From NCBI GenBank assembly GCA_950295325.1, contig OX485804.1, positions 18,786,001 through 18,850,000 of the forward strand: a stretch of DNA of 64,000 bases, written 5' to 3'. Positions within the stretch are counted from its first letter, which is position 1. Every line of letters begins with the position of its first letter. The notes below the pieces were generated by a model that had not been told where the DNA came from, searched no databases, and was given only the letters and a program-made list of their open reading frames with translations. Positions 24,301 through 36,477 of the stretch are shown here, in pieces. The stretch comes from Polytrichum commune (Eukaryota; Streptophyta; Polytrichopsida; Polytrichales; Polytrichaceae). The position numbers and the translations under genes were made by a program.

Positions 24301-25366
24301 TGTAGCCAATCAAGTATTATATCCACAGCACCTCCTTTGACCTGGAATTTCGAGAACCAACATTGCATCCTTCATAGTGTTCCTTCACTTAGCAAATGAA
24401 AAGTGCAACTACGTGTAGAGTATGCACTTCTAAGTTCATAGAAAATTTTGGCCCATTAAATAGGACCGTTTATATTACCCAGTTAGCAATTGCAAATCAC
24501 AAAATTTATCGTTTCAAGTTTCAAAGTCGGAGTTGGGATTCAGAAGTCAAGGAGGTCAATCTGAAGATTATCTTTCTTCATAACCACATACATGCATGCA
24601 CCAGTTACACACATTATCACGGAAGAGTAAGTGTAGCGGACGAACCAAAACTAAGAATGCAATATTAGATGATTAGATGAGAGGAAAGGAGCTAAAGAGC
24701 AATTCTTGAGAGGGGCAGGTCTACTGGAAATGCAACTGTTATGATATAAGATTGTTTACAGAGTCCAATGCAAACGACAATGTGACAACATGCAGTAAAG
24801 ACTCCACAAATCTCAACACCAGTGCATGCTCGACAAAAGGCCTTTGCAAAACGTTTGCTGCAGAAATATCTTTTACTTGTTGAACCTGAGAAATATCAGA
24901 GATGGTACTGAGAACAATCTACATGAAAAATGCCTTTGATCTGTCTAAATGGCTTGGCCAACTCAGTTCCCCTATAATACACTGCCAAGGGTGTAGTACC
25001 TTCAGCACCAATAATCAACCTGAACAATCTTCACCTGACCAGCTTAGGGTCATGCCAGAGAAACTATGTTCTTGGAAAATTGGCAAGATCTTGGAAAGAG
25101 GTCAACTACTTCGATCGAGTGTTGCTCGTGGACTCCTGTATATACCTGACCCCTATATTTGTAGTTTGTAACAACTATGACACATGTGGTAAGAAGAGCT
25201 GGACCCACATGGAAGTAGGTGAGTCAAGTGTCGAGGGAGCTTCGCACAACTATTCCGAAGCCTTCCACTTCCACATGTGTGTGTACCGTAATAGGAAGGC
25301 CTACTTGCACTAAGGCCTTCCTCCACCTATGAAAATATGAAAAAGAATTCTTTTTGGCACTATACC
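24301..25366 (-). other. 3' flank of the GUN1 gene
   Basis: This is non-coding sequence next to the GUN1 stop codon, and its proximal part should be 3' UTR. At 24480-24570 a phrase beginning GTTAGCAATTGCAAATCAC resembles phrases at about 11645 and 54100, so a dispersed repeat of unknown type is present. Confidence 0.45.
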
Positions 25367-28300
25367 CTACCTGGTTACCTCCTCCAGATAAGGCTTGTCG
25401 CGGGGCACAATACAGCTATCAGAATGCTCCCTTTGATGTTGCTGCAGTTGTGACTTTGACTTGACAACATCTTGTAAAATAAGAAGATCTAATGTTCTTG
25501 GGTCTTGAAGCCATTGTCGAACTATGTGACCTGCACAAACCAGTCGTCCTTCATTGTATTTACCTACATGAAACGGAGCCCTTATCTCCAAGAGTCTTAA
25601 CTCCACTGCACGCTTCACTGTGCTATCTCCAGCTACCTTACTGTGTTTGCCCCACCCTGTTAAGATGCTGCACCCAACAACAAGTTCGAAATGTCAAAGG
25701 AGTATAACTTCTTTCAAAAATGTAACGTTCGAGTTACGTTATATTTTCAATTAGATACATCCCAATGTTGGTCTGTCTGTTCCAATAAACATCTTCACAA
25801 TAACTTAAAGCCAACAGCATACCTGAGAACTCGGGGCATTTCATGGCCCTCCCAGAGTAAAGCTCTGAGATCCAGAAGCCATACGTGTAGCATTGCTTGA
25901 GCTGCACCTACTGACATGAGGTGAAGGTCAAGGCAAAATTGCTGCTCAGACCGCCACCACGCATTCTCCCAGACCTGTCGCCTCTTCGCAGCCACGACGA
26001 CTTTTTGTGCACCTTCTCTCTGTATACAAAAAGAATGATAACATTAACACCAAGCGCCTAAATGATCACATGCATTTTCAGGTATCCTACAAATTTTCAG
26101 TACTCTTGTGATAAAGAGTTATTAATTCAGGTTACTTCATAATCAAAGACAAGTAAATGACTAATAAAAGCATTTCCTTTGATACCTGAAGAGAAAAAAT
26201 AGGACATGTTCCCTGGAATACTGCAGTCCAGGGAGTTGTTGGGAATGTGGCAAGTTATGAGAACAGTTCAAGGTGCACTCTCTCAAGGTACTAGCCTAAC
26301 CCAAAGTTGGTAAAAGAATCTCATATCCTCTAAAAACCAGGGAGATTTGAGGGACACAAAACAAAGCCGTATCTCATTTAAGAGCCCTACCTGCCCAAAG
26401 TGCCATAACACATCTGTAAGGGCATTATAGAATGCTGCCCCAGTTGCATAGTCCATCCGCGCAATCTCATCAAAAAGACCTTCTGCTTCGGCCCATACAA
26501 GATCCCGAGAACCCATCAGCAACCCGTGTGCAACACCATACACCCGTCTGTCAAACAACCGCATCTCTTCAAGTAGCACTGATGCCTCATGCAGCGAGCC
26601 ACACCGACTGTTTCACACCCACAACATTTGGTTACACAGCATTCAAATAAGCAACCAAACCTGCACACCTGCTATTCCATCTTGACCCTCACCTGTTTCA
26701 CATCCCAATTTTTAAAATTCAAGCCTGACTGCAAATATCAGCTCTCAAACCACTTTCAGCCTCCACAGCTCTGGGGAGCTTTACACATTTTGCAAGGTAT
26801 TACAAACACCCGACCTTCAAAAGAGTAATGAATTAGGCAGCAACTGATAATTGAGTGAGCTTACCTGCAAGCGTTCAGGATAGCAGAAAATGTCACCACA
26901 TTCGGTTTCAACCCGTACTGTTGCATTTCATGGAAAACACTCACAGCAGCTAATATGCCTGTATGGTCACCACCATTCTCTTGCAGGGGCAGGATCTTGC
27001 GACCTACATCCAAACTAGAAAGATTCTTGTCTCCAAACTTAGAAGCAGCTGAACCAGTCACACTAACTTTCAACGCATCTGGTGTATCCACCTGCAAAAC
27101 GAAAAATATCCACAACTTCAGCAATACAAGAGCCAAAAAAACACTGCTAAAGGATAATCCCTACAGGTAACACTTGCAGCATTCTTGACCAACATTAGGT
27201 CCATATTTTGCAGAGGATATGATGTCCTACCTGCCCACTTCGGCCATACGCATCAATAAGGGAGTTGTAAGTAACGATATTTGGCGGGATACCAGCCTGC
27301 ATCATCTCTTGCAGGAGCACCACAGCATCTTCGACCAGCCCACACTTACAGCAAGAATCAATCAGCGAGCTGTAAAGAACCACATCAGGCTTCAGCCCTG
27401 CACATTTGAACTCATGGAAGGCTTTCTTGGCTTCTTGATGCATGCTGGCCTTTGAGTAGGCATCAATCAAAGCAGAGTATGTCAGCACATTTGGTATAAG
27501 TCCCTCGCCTTTCATCTTATCAAACAGGCTCGCGGCATCCTTGTATTTTCCCTGCTTTCCATAAGCATCTATGAGGGCATTGTAGGTTACTACATCAGCC
27601 TTCAAGCCTGCCCTTTCCATGTCCTTGCAGGCAGTCAAGGCATCCTCAAACCGGCCCAGCTTAGCATAAATATCGACAAGAGTGTTATAAGAGACCCGGT
27701 CGGGCCGAATGCCAGCTTCTTTCATTTCGTGATACAAATTGATGGCTTCCTCGAAGCAACCTAGCTTCCCATACCCATCAATCATGGTACTGTACGTAAC
27801 GACATTGGGGTTAATAGACTTCCGACGCATAGACACCATAATGGAGGCAGCAAGCTCCATCTGCCCACCTTTACAAACAGCGTCAATCAAAGTATTATAC
27901 GTGAAAATGTCCTGTTCAATACCCCTCCGTTGCATTTCAGCGAATACTCTTTGCGACTCTTCCCAGAGACTCCCACGGCTGCAAACCGCAATCAAAGAGT
28001 TAAAAGTAATCCTGTCAGGCTCCACGCCTTCCTTCTGCATCTCCTCGAAAATATCCAGCGCTTTCTTCAAATCCACACCCCCCTTCCCGCACGCATCGAT
28101 GATAGTATTGTACGTGATCAAATTAGGCCTGCAACCCGCTTTCTTCATAGACTGAAAAACCTTCAGAGCCTCGCTACATCGACCACTGCGTCCGTAAGCA
28201 CTAACCAGCGCAGAGTAGGCATACACGTTATTCCCGAACCCCGCCTTCTGCGCCCTATTAAAAACGTCCAGAGCTAACTCCACTTTCCCTAGCCTACCAA

Positions 28301-28946
28301 GCGTACTAATCATGATACTCGCCAGCTTGCTCCACTCACTCCTAATGTGCTCCTGCCGCACCATCCATTCATAGCTTTGCAACGCTCTTTCCCACTCCCC
28401 CCGGTTCCCAAGCTCCCGCAGCAGGTAAGGGAAATCCTCTAATCCGACAAGCTGGATCGACCACTTTTCAAGTAACGAAGATGTGGTTATATTCGACGGC
28501 GCTTGAAGAATCTCCTGCGCTGCCATGTCCGCCTCCGGACTATGCTTTCCCAGGTAGAGTTTCTGCCTCCCGTGATGGAACTTTGACACCAGCCTCGTCG
28601 ACCTCCGTCCACAAAACTCAGAATTCAATCCCCCCGTTGTGCTCGCTTGTACATTGTGCTGATGGTGTTGGTGCTGATTATGCCCCCCGTTGTTCCACGC
28701 CCACCCCGCTGGCGGCCCCCCCTGGACTCGCCCTGCTGTCGCGGCTCCCACGGCCACTCGCTGTGCTGCTCCCCCCCATGGCTCCGCGCTCCTCTGCTGC
28801 TGGCTCGTAGGCCGCAACCGACCCCCGCGTCTGCTCCGGCTGCTGTTCTGCCCTACGGCTGTCCCCTGCCCTGTGCTCCCCGCCGCTCCCACACTCACCG
28901 ATGCCGCACTCGCTGCCGCCTCCGCTGACAGGAACGAGCTCGCCAT
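25367..28946 (-). CDS. GUN1: GUN1-type PPR-SMR protein, chloroplast
   Basis: This is a chloroplast pentatricopeptide protein with a C-terminal SMR domain, the family of GENOMES UNCOUPLED 1, which works in plastid-to-nucleus signalling and plastid gene expression. The exons are 28946-27231, 27091-26865, 26607-26391, 26019-25823 and 25667-25367. All donors are GT and all acceptors AG, the phases are 0, 2, 0 and 2, and the product is 885 residues, near the usual length. The first 50 residues are Ala/Ser-rich like a transit peptide. Residues about 190-620 hold roughly a dozen P-class PPR motifs (for example [19 protein letters not shown]). The SMR part includes [39 protein letters not shown] (the LDLH motif) and [10 protein letters not shown] (the TGxGxHS motif, formed across the last intron). 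This order and wording match GUN1 rather than pTAC2 or SVR7. The start is the first in-frame ATG, at 28944-28946. I saw no disruption, so it should be functional. Confidence 0.96.
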
Positions 28947-28984
28947 CTCTCCTCCCTCTCACTTCCGACCCCTCCCCCCTTACC

Positions 28985-29580
28985 TCAACCCCACAAAGAA
29001 ACTTCACCACTCTCTAAACTCCTACCTCCCACCCCCGAGGTTCTCAAACCTCCAAGCTCTACGTTACCCCATCCTAACCCAAAACTCTCGACACCCCCCC
29101 CCCAAACTTAGCCTCCTAACCCTCGCTTGCAAGCTTCCTTCTCCAAGACTACCGAGGGCCCAAAGGCACCTTACGGTGCTCCAAGCTGTGATGATGTGCG
29201 AAGCTTTGATACCTCCTCTCTCGGTCCACGTTACACTCCCCTCCTTCCCTCCCTCCCTCCTCTGCAAGCTTCCTACTCCAAGACTACCGGGGCCCTTTAA
29301 GGTACCTTAAATTACGGATGCTGAGTAAGCAGCTGTGATGCTGCACGAGGTTTTGAGACCTCCCAAGGTCCACGTTACCCCATTCCCAGTAACACACAAG
29401 AAAGACACACTCCTAACCCTCGTAAGCTTCCTCCTACTCCTCCTCCTCCCCCCCCCCAAGCCCACCACCACCACTTAGTATCGGGTCCCTAAAGCGCTTC
29501 AACTTATTCCGATGCTACCAAGTAGCTGTGATGGTGCGCGAGGTTGTGAGACCTCCCGAGGTCCACGTTACCCCCATACC
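28985..29580 (-). repeat. Four diverged direct repeats in the GUN1 5' flank
   Basis: A block with the plus-strand order CAAGCTTCCT.CTCCAAGACTACCG, AGCTGTGATG.TG, CGAGGTTTTGAGACCTCCCAAGGTCCACGTTACCCC occurs at about 29128-29236, 29267-29385 and 29421-29574. The last part (GAGGTTCTCAAACCTCC.AGCTCTACGTTACCCC) occurs alone at 29035-29073. The copies differ by substitutions and small gaps. They begin only 40-90 bases upstream of the GUN1 ATG, so they form its 5' UTR and promoter. Each carries an imperfect palindrome, GAGGT.TTGAGACCTC. Confidence 0.7.
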
Positions 29581-30110
29581 CCACAACGGCGCGGGGAGGA
29601 ATCCTAAGCAGACCAAGTGCTCCTCCTCCTCCGCCGTCGCAGCACCCATTCGATGGTATCGTTGTCATGGGAAGCTTCAGGTGGAAAGCTAAAGTGCGTG
29701 CGAGCGAGTGTGTGTCTGTGTGTCTGTGTGTTGTCCGCTCGCGGGCGCAAGGAGGGAGCGGACGAGAGAGGTGTGGGGTGGGGGGGAACGGGTGGAGCCT
29801 TTGGAGCTTCGTGGGGGTCGCCCGACCCATCCCCCAGCCCGGCCCTGTCGTTTGCTTGGCGTGGCATTCAGCGAGGGTACGTGGCCGATCGCCTGTCTCT
29901 CGCACCTCGATCCACGTCCCGATTCGCGTCCCGATGAGCCTGCCCGGGTTAGGTTGGGCGGGTTGCCCGGCATGGGGCCACCTGCCCGGCCGCGGAAACT
30001 TTTCGGGGGGGGGGGGGTAGGGTCGGCGACGGTGGAGAGGCACAAAGTTCGGTCGCATATTATACACAGAAGGGTGGGTGTCCACGTTGGCCGGTCGCCC
30101 ACTAGATTCT
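29581..30110. promoter_or_regulatory. GC-rich island beyond the GUN1 repeats
   Basis: This stretch is strongly G+C-rich with many CpG steps and a run of 12 or more G at about 30005-30017, in contrast to the AT-rich DNA that follows. Several overlapping frames are open on both strands, which is expected of such composition and is not evidence of a gene. It may be the distal GUN1 promoter or the start of a divergent transcript. Confidence 0.4.
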
Positions 30111-30454
30111 AGATAATAGTGGGTTGGAGGTGTTTGCATGTCTTTAAGCACAAGTTGTTACTCAATCACATTTTGGTGGTTCGTTAGAATGTGGAGGGTT
30201 GTAGACATGGGCTGCTAGAATTTCATGCATTTAGTTAAGAATCTTAAACCTAATTAGTGTTGGTCACCGAAGGATTAAAGACCGTTTTTAGGAGGAGGAG
30301 GAGGAGGAGGAGTTTAGTATGTGGGCCTAGATTTGAGAAGATGGGAGAAGCTAGTTGCCACATACGAACCCTACCACATCATATTCCCTCTACATTTGGG
30401 TGGGTTTGTCCTTGAATTTGGTAGGCGAGCGGCCTACATAGCAACTCACTAGAA

Positions 30455-30690
30455 ATATTGTGTTTAGTGTCACTTAATAGATGCAATTTCTTTATGCTAT
30501 AACTATTTATTGTATTTGTCAATTTTTAGCAACAAAGGTCAAATTGGTTATTTGGACATTATAGAACATTAACATCTTTATTTGGTAATAAGTTTACATT
30601 AATGTGTGTGTGTGTATATATATATATATATCTTTATAACTTTAAATAGTAAGCGACATTTAATACAATATTTAGTGTAGTTATTACTAA
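30455..30690. mobile_element. Small MITE with palindromic TIR
   Basis: The left end GTGTTTAGTGTCACTTAATAG and the right end AATAGTAAGCGACATTTAAT followed by TTTAGTGTAGTTATT are inverted copies. It shares with the copies at 48151 and 52750 the words GGACATTATAGAACATTAACA and GGTAATAAGTTTAC. A GT/TA microsatellite (about 30602-30632) has grown inside it. No coding capacity. Confidence 0.6.
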
Positions 30691-33600
30691 CCCTTGAAGG
30701 ACGTAGAGTCTTAGCAAATGGCCAAACACTACACAGTTTATATAGGCCTCGTCCGTGTCTAGGGAGATTTTTGGGGATGATCAATTGAGATTCTAGTGTT
30801 TCCAAGTCCAACAAGTTACATGTTGTGATCTTTCAAAATTTCTTTATTAGTTTGAGGTATATTTTGTATATTATTTTTAAATGGTTGGTAATTTTCCTAA
30901 AACCTTGAACTCAAAGAAGTTGGTTTCCAAACTCACCCGGTTCATCCGTAACTAGCAAACGGTTCTCCTTGTTCATTGGGCCTCATCGAGTTTAAACATC
31001 ATATGTTGTATATTTACGGGCTTGAAATCTTAGTTTATATATTGTCTTATGTCAAGGATAACATAAAGATATTATTCATATTGACATTGGTGTTCAAAGT
31101 ACAAAGTATGTGTTTGCATTCAAGAAAACCCAATGAATACAATATTTTTGAATGCAAATACATGGGTCGCTCTTGACACAATTAGATCAAATGAAATGCA
31201 TGTAGCTTGAGTACATTATTTTGTGCATGAAGAGGCATGATGTGGGCCCCTCATACATTTAAGGGTTAACTCGATATAGATGGTGCTAAAACCATCAATT
31301 TGAGCACCGAGGACAGTAAGGTAGATGGGTTTGAAATGGTTTTCTTTCTTGTTCTCTTTTTTGCCTAGCCTACTTCTCCTAGGGTATGAAACACATGAAT
31401 GGTACAAGATGCTTAGCAAATCTAGATCGAGGTTGTACCAACTTTTCTTGTGAAATGTGGGGTAGATACGAACATCTTATTCACTGTCAAAGTGAGGATC
31501 CCTATGCTCATTAAATGGTCATACAACCCCTCCCACAACGTTGACTTTCGAGTCTAGAATGATTAATGTATTATGAGGATGTAAGTTCAATCTCTTCGAA
31601 ACATGTGTAATTTTGGTGTTTGTTCTTGGATGCACACCTAAATACACACCACTCAAACATAGGCAGCCGATTCAGATAAGTGACCGAATTAGGCACGTCT
31701 AAATTGTAATCTACTATTATGGTGAACAAATTTTAGATGGTCTTCTTTAGCACGTGTGAAGGGGTTGAAATGCACCAACTTGAAGGTGCGTCTTTTTATG
31801 TACTCCGTATGCAAAAGTTACAAGAGTTGCTAACTTCATGGCGGGTATTACATATTCAACCTAATACATATGAAATCATTCTATTGTTCTTGTTGCAAAT
31901 GGCTTTTGATAACCTACAAGTCTTTGTGCACAACCCACATTCTTAGTTATAGCAAAACTTTTGAGGCATCATCAATCTTGTGGATAATATTCATGTATGC
32001 ATGTTTGTGTATAACTTTAGTTGCCCTAATACTAATTTCATTGAACCATACCTAAATTTTCAACTATATGCAATGAGAAAGACTACATACATATGTTTGA
32101 AAGCATCACATTGTCCATTTCTCCTAAAACACAATATAGCTCTATTTGAATCTTAGTTCATATTGATTGATTGTTATCCGGGTTTTTATAAATGGCAAAG
32201 TTGTGTTGAATAGAGATTGCAAGTGTCTAGATCGAGCAAACAACACATATTTTAGGCACACCATACAAATACCACTAGCAAGTACACTAAATAATCCTAT
32301 TAATGTGGGTGAAAAGAATGTGGGCCCAAGACCCTGGGTCATCCTCTAAGTCTTCAAAAAGACTTATGATCTACACTTAGAGTATTATTAGTGCAAGGAC
32401 AAAAATAATGTGAAATACAAAAAGGATTCCCACCCACGTTAATTTCTTGAGAAAAATGAAACATGGCCATACTAATCCTAAAAATTAGAACATGGGTTGA
32501 AAATCGTCGTGGGGTACTACAAAATTATTGTGGCCCACACTAATAGAATGATTAATGTGCTTGTGTTTTATGGGCTCTATTACCACAAACATCTCTAGAG
32601 TGTTTAAGGTTTTATAGGATGTCATTTTTTCTCTCATCCACTAGTAGTATATATTAATCTAATTACCCACTACGATTCAATCATAAAAATGTCAACCTTT
32701 ATTTGTGGTGCTAAGTTTGTATTGTGTCCCATTTCATATGGAAAAGTAAGTACTTGGGGTAGATGGGTCTTCAGTGGCTCGTTTTCTTAATCATGCCCCT
32801 ATATTTGATCGGTGTGTGGTTTAGTGAAGATCAAAGAGCAAACATCATAAAGACACATGTTTGGAAGAGATTGTATTACGTCCTCAAATCTTAGTGACTA
32901 ATCCACACTCAATAATGTACATGATTGGGAGGACATATGTATCCGATTAAGAGACCAACAAACACGTACTTCCGATTACCATACCTAAATTGAGGGAGGT
33001 ATGATTTTTAGTCGTTTGTTTTATTTTGTTTGCAAATGTTTCATTATAGGCTTGCTAATGCAACACAAGCTCGGTGTTGTGTAGATATGATCGGTAGAAG
33101 TTGGAGAACATGAAAAACAAACGAAATACCCTAGCTCTCCAGCAACTTGGGCACCTTTTTGCCCAATAATTAATTAAAGAGCGAAAGTAAGTCAGGCCAT
33201 ACATAAAATAATATTCTAAAATCGGACACATTCAAGAAGTAATTTAAAATAAGTGAATCGTTCATCCAAGTCATTCCTATGATTCATGAATGGTTTTTCT
33301 GATTTTGTCTAACTACCATTAACCTAAACACTTCCCTTAACCAACATTCCTTCCCCTCAAGTTTATTTGGTACTTGTATGTTAGGGTTTCGCTTTGTGTG
33401 AGAGTTATATGGAGTGGTCTTATCCAGAGTGGTCACTTGCATTATTTTGAATTTAGGCACTTTTTGAATGTTATATCTTTTCTTTTGGACACTCAGCGAA
33501 ATTCGTTTCTCATCATTTTAGACACCTTCATAATTAATTTATTTTTCTGCCCAAGCGGCTAGAGAGCTATGGTGACACCCACCTACCTTCGCAAAAATAC

Positions 33601-33977
33601 TTTCCTTGAAAGCCTTGAGGGCCTTCGCCAAGGGCGGGCAGCCCGGGTAGGGTCGGCAGTGGGGGCCAGGTAGGGAAGAAAACCAGGAAATAAGTTCTTC
33701 AACCAACTGCCCGTCTGCCCGCCGGGGACGAGGCCTGTGGATAGCCAATTGCTCCGGTCACGAGGTGGGCAAAGGGAATTAAATTTTTTTTAAAAAAAAA
33801 ATCGCCACAAAGGATGCCTCGTGGTAGGCGGGCAGATGTGAGAATATTAAATACCTAGTTGGCTTCCCGAACCTTCCCCCCCCCCCCCCCTCCCTTTCAG
33901 CTGCCCTTAAGCAACAAATATCCTCACTACATTGAGTGCGATGATGTGGAGTATCCACTCTCATGCCTGCCGCACAG
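30691..33977. other. AT-rich spacer with dispersed, unclassified repeats
   Basis: I see no gene. About 31310-31570 is a diverged copy of 38860-39140: both share CTACTTCTCCTAG, TGTCAAAGTG.AGAT.C, GCTC.TTAAATGG and TTGACTTTCGAGTCTAGAA-like phrases. About 32795-32880 matches 50770-50835 (GATCAAAGAGCAAACATCATAAAGACA), and 33055-33120 matches 51528-51585 (AATGCAACACAAG.T...GTTGTGTA), so two blocks recur in the same order some 18 kb away. I cannot assign them to a class. The 33.55-33.97 kb part is GC-richer and has a run of about 14 C at 33877. Confidence 0.45.
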
Positions 33978-34957
33978 CCCACCTTTATCGTACATAAACT
34001 ACCCCCCCTTTTAACCTATAAATGGGTGGATGGATGTATGGATGTATGGATGTATGGATGAATGAAAGTCCCCTACACCTTCCTTGCGTGGGGTCCGTTA
34101 AGGTCGAGGCATCCATAGTCGACCAAGGTCCAGTTGATCCCTCGCCAGGGTCGTGTAATGTCGATGTAGGCGAGATGCATGTTCTGTGGGCGAACAAAAA
34201 TTAAAGTTTGTGTGCGGGTGGCTTGTCATTGATTACTTGCATAAGAGTTTTGGCAATTGTCTAGTCATGGAGTAGCCTTGAGATGAGCGGTCATGGGTTG
34301 ACCTACAGATTGACAACCCACCTTCATCGTACATAAACTACCCTGCCCCGTAACATGAAAATGGATGGATGGATGGATGAAGTCCCTTACACCTTCCTTG
34401 TGTGGGGTCCGTTAAGGTCGAGGCATCCATGGTCGACCAAGGTCCAGTTGATCCCTTGCCAGGGTCGTGTAATGTCGATGTAGGCGAGATGTATGTTCTA
34501 TGGGCGAACAAAAATCAAAGTTTCATGTGCGCGTGGCTTGTCATTGGTTACTTGCATAAGAGTTTTGGCAATTGTCTAGTCAAGGAGTAGCCTTGAGATG
34601 AGCGGTCATGGGTTGACCTACATATTGACAGCCCACCTTCATCGTACATAAACTACCCTACCCCGTAACATGTAAATGGGTGGATGGATGGATGGATGAA
34701 GTCCCTGGCACCTTCCTTGTGTGGGGTCCGTTAAGGTCGAGGCATCCATGGTCGACCAAGGTCCAGTTGATCCCTCGCTAGGGTCGTGTAGGGTCGACGT
34801 CGACGAGATCTATGATTGTTAGGTGAACAAAAGTTAAAGTTTTATGTGTTGGTGGCTTGTGATTGATCATCTGCATAAGAATTTTGACAGTTGTATGGCC
34901 AAGGAGTAGCATTGAGATGAGCAGTCATGGGTTGACCTATAGATTGGCAATGTGTAA
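33978..34957. repeat. Three tandem units of about 315-340 bp
   Basis: Units begin at 33978, 34318 and 34633 with CCACCTTCATCGTACATAAACTACCC-like sequence. Each continues through a (TGGA)n or (TGTATGGA)n run, GTCCGTTAAGGTCGAGGC, GGTCCAGTTGATCCCT, AGTAGCCTTGAGATGAGC and GGTCATGGGTTGACCTA. The first two units differ by only a few changes, while the third is a little more diverged at its end. The internal tetranucleotide run varies in length. No transposon ends are seen. Confidence 0.85.
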
Positions 34958-35149
34958 CCCTTAAATTCATCCTTCCAAAATTTATAACGATTCCCATATG
35001 CAAGATTGATTTTTAATTTATTTTTATGTAAATAATTGCATTATGCTTCAATTTGTCCTCTCTTTGCAAGAAAAAACCAATCTCCTGTCGTTACTCCTCC
35101 TAACCGAATGCAAACTCTCTTCATTTTTATCGATTATAGATGCCTCAAC

Positions 35150-35570
35150 CTTAGTGGATGAATGGTTTGGATAATTGGATGGGCGAAGTCCCTTATGAAA
35201 TAATCCCTTGTTTGGGGGTTCTGTTAGTGGATGAATGATTGGATGTTTGAAGTCCCTTGTAAATTCCCTTGTTTGGGGTTCCACTAGTGGATGAATGATT
35301 ATGCATGAAATGGTTGGATGGATGAAGTCCCTTGTAAATCCCCTTGTTCGGGGAGTCCATTAGTGTGGGTGAATGATTATGCATGAAATGGTCGGATTGA
35401 TGACGTCCCTTGTAAACCCCCTTGTTTGGGGAGTCCATTAGTGGATGAATGATTATGCATCATGAATGGTTGGATGGACAAAGTCCCTTGTAAATTCCCT
35501 TATTTGGGAAAGTCCATTAGTGGATGAATGATTATGCATGAATGGTTGGATGGATGAAGTCCTTGAGTTT
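35150..35570. repeat. Minisatellite, about six units of 60-80 bp
   Basis: The phrase TTAGTGGATGAATGATTATG recurs at about 35152, 35222, 35283, 35359, 35437 and 35516. Each is followed by TTGGATGGATGAAGTCCCTTG and CCCTTGTTTGGGG. The GATGGATGAAGTCCCTT part is also present in the 34 kb tandem units, so this array probably arose from a fragment of that unit. An open minus-strand frame through the array is a by-product of the repeat. Confidence 0.85.
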
Positions 35571-36063
35571 GTCCTTGTGTTGGTGGCAGATGCTTGCTTA
35601 CCCTTTTTTTCCACTTGGGTTGGAGTCAACAACGGTGAATTAGGTCACCCCCCCCCCTCCCCTCTTTAAAGCCCATCCCCCGAAACCGCCTTAAAACTAT
35701 TTCATCCAAATTCAACAATTCGTTGAAGGAACTTTGGGTCTCTAATCATTGTGGACATGACCGTGTGGATGAAATCTGCATAAAGCTTAGGACTGGTTCG
35801 TACAAAACTCTAGCCATCCAAGTGATTCTAAATCGTAAAGATAATAATATAGATAATATGTGCATGTATGGTATGGTCAGGCATGGGTGGATGCACGAGC
35901 AAACAAATCTTCTTCTTCTTCTTCAGCCTTTTTAGGAGTCAAGGTGTGCAATGGTCCCGTCATATGCACTTCCAACCTCCACACTCCATTTTGACTACTG
36001 GAGCATGTCATAAACTATCTCCTTATAGTATTGTATTTGAACCAACAAAGATTGTCCTTCTAG

Positions 36064-36307
36064 CAGAGCCCAACATTTTCCTTTTTAATTGCACCCATAC
36101 CCAGACCATGCCCATCAGCAGTGACCTATGCCCACCCGTGCCCACCCATAGCATGACATGTGCGCACCCATGCCCACCCATGCCCACACATAGCATGACA
36201 TGTGCCCACCCATGAACAATAATATTGCACCCATGCCCACCCAAAACCCATGGGCATGGGTGGGTATGGGCATGGGCATGGGTATGGGCACCCGATGTAG
36301 GGCTCTG
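36064..36307. mobile_element. hAT-like MITE, 244 bp, with CCCATG-rich arms
   Basis: The perfect 8-bp target duplication CCTTCTAG (36056-36063 and 36308-36315) brackets a sequence that begins CAGAGCCC and ends GGGCTCTG. Eight-base duplication with a CAG start is hAT-type. The left arm is made of repeated CCCATGCCCACC words and the right arm of GGGCATGGGTGG words, so the whole element can fold into a long hairpin. It has no coding capacity and needs a hAT transposase from elsewhere. Confidence 0.85.
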
Positions 36308-36477
36308 CCTTCTAGCGAGTTGCGAGGCCGTAGTTGATATGTAGAAGTTATAAGATGTCAAAGTCGAGATTCTCATATGTCCTCCCACATTGTGTGAGAC
36401 GTATTGAGCCCATAATAGCATCTATGTTGTGAGCACATTGCTCGCTCTCGTCACACAACACGTGTCTTCTTAATAGT

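Noticed and set aside
27739-28810. Plus-strand frames of over 100 codons
   Set aside because: They are antisense to GUN1 exon 1 and start at non-ATG codons in part.
29504-30151. Long open frames on both strands in the GC-rich island
   Set aside because: Overlapping frames on both strands are expected from G+C-rich, stop-poor sequence; no domain, codon pattern or splice structure supports a protein.
35048-35438. Repetitive minus-strand frame (PNKGIYKGL repeats)
   Set aside because: It is a by-product of the minisatellite whose unit length happens to keep a frame; the frame changes between units.
34022-35570. CRISPR-like array
   Set aside because: The units are long, tandem and without unique spacers, and the DNA is a plant nuclear genome.
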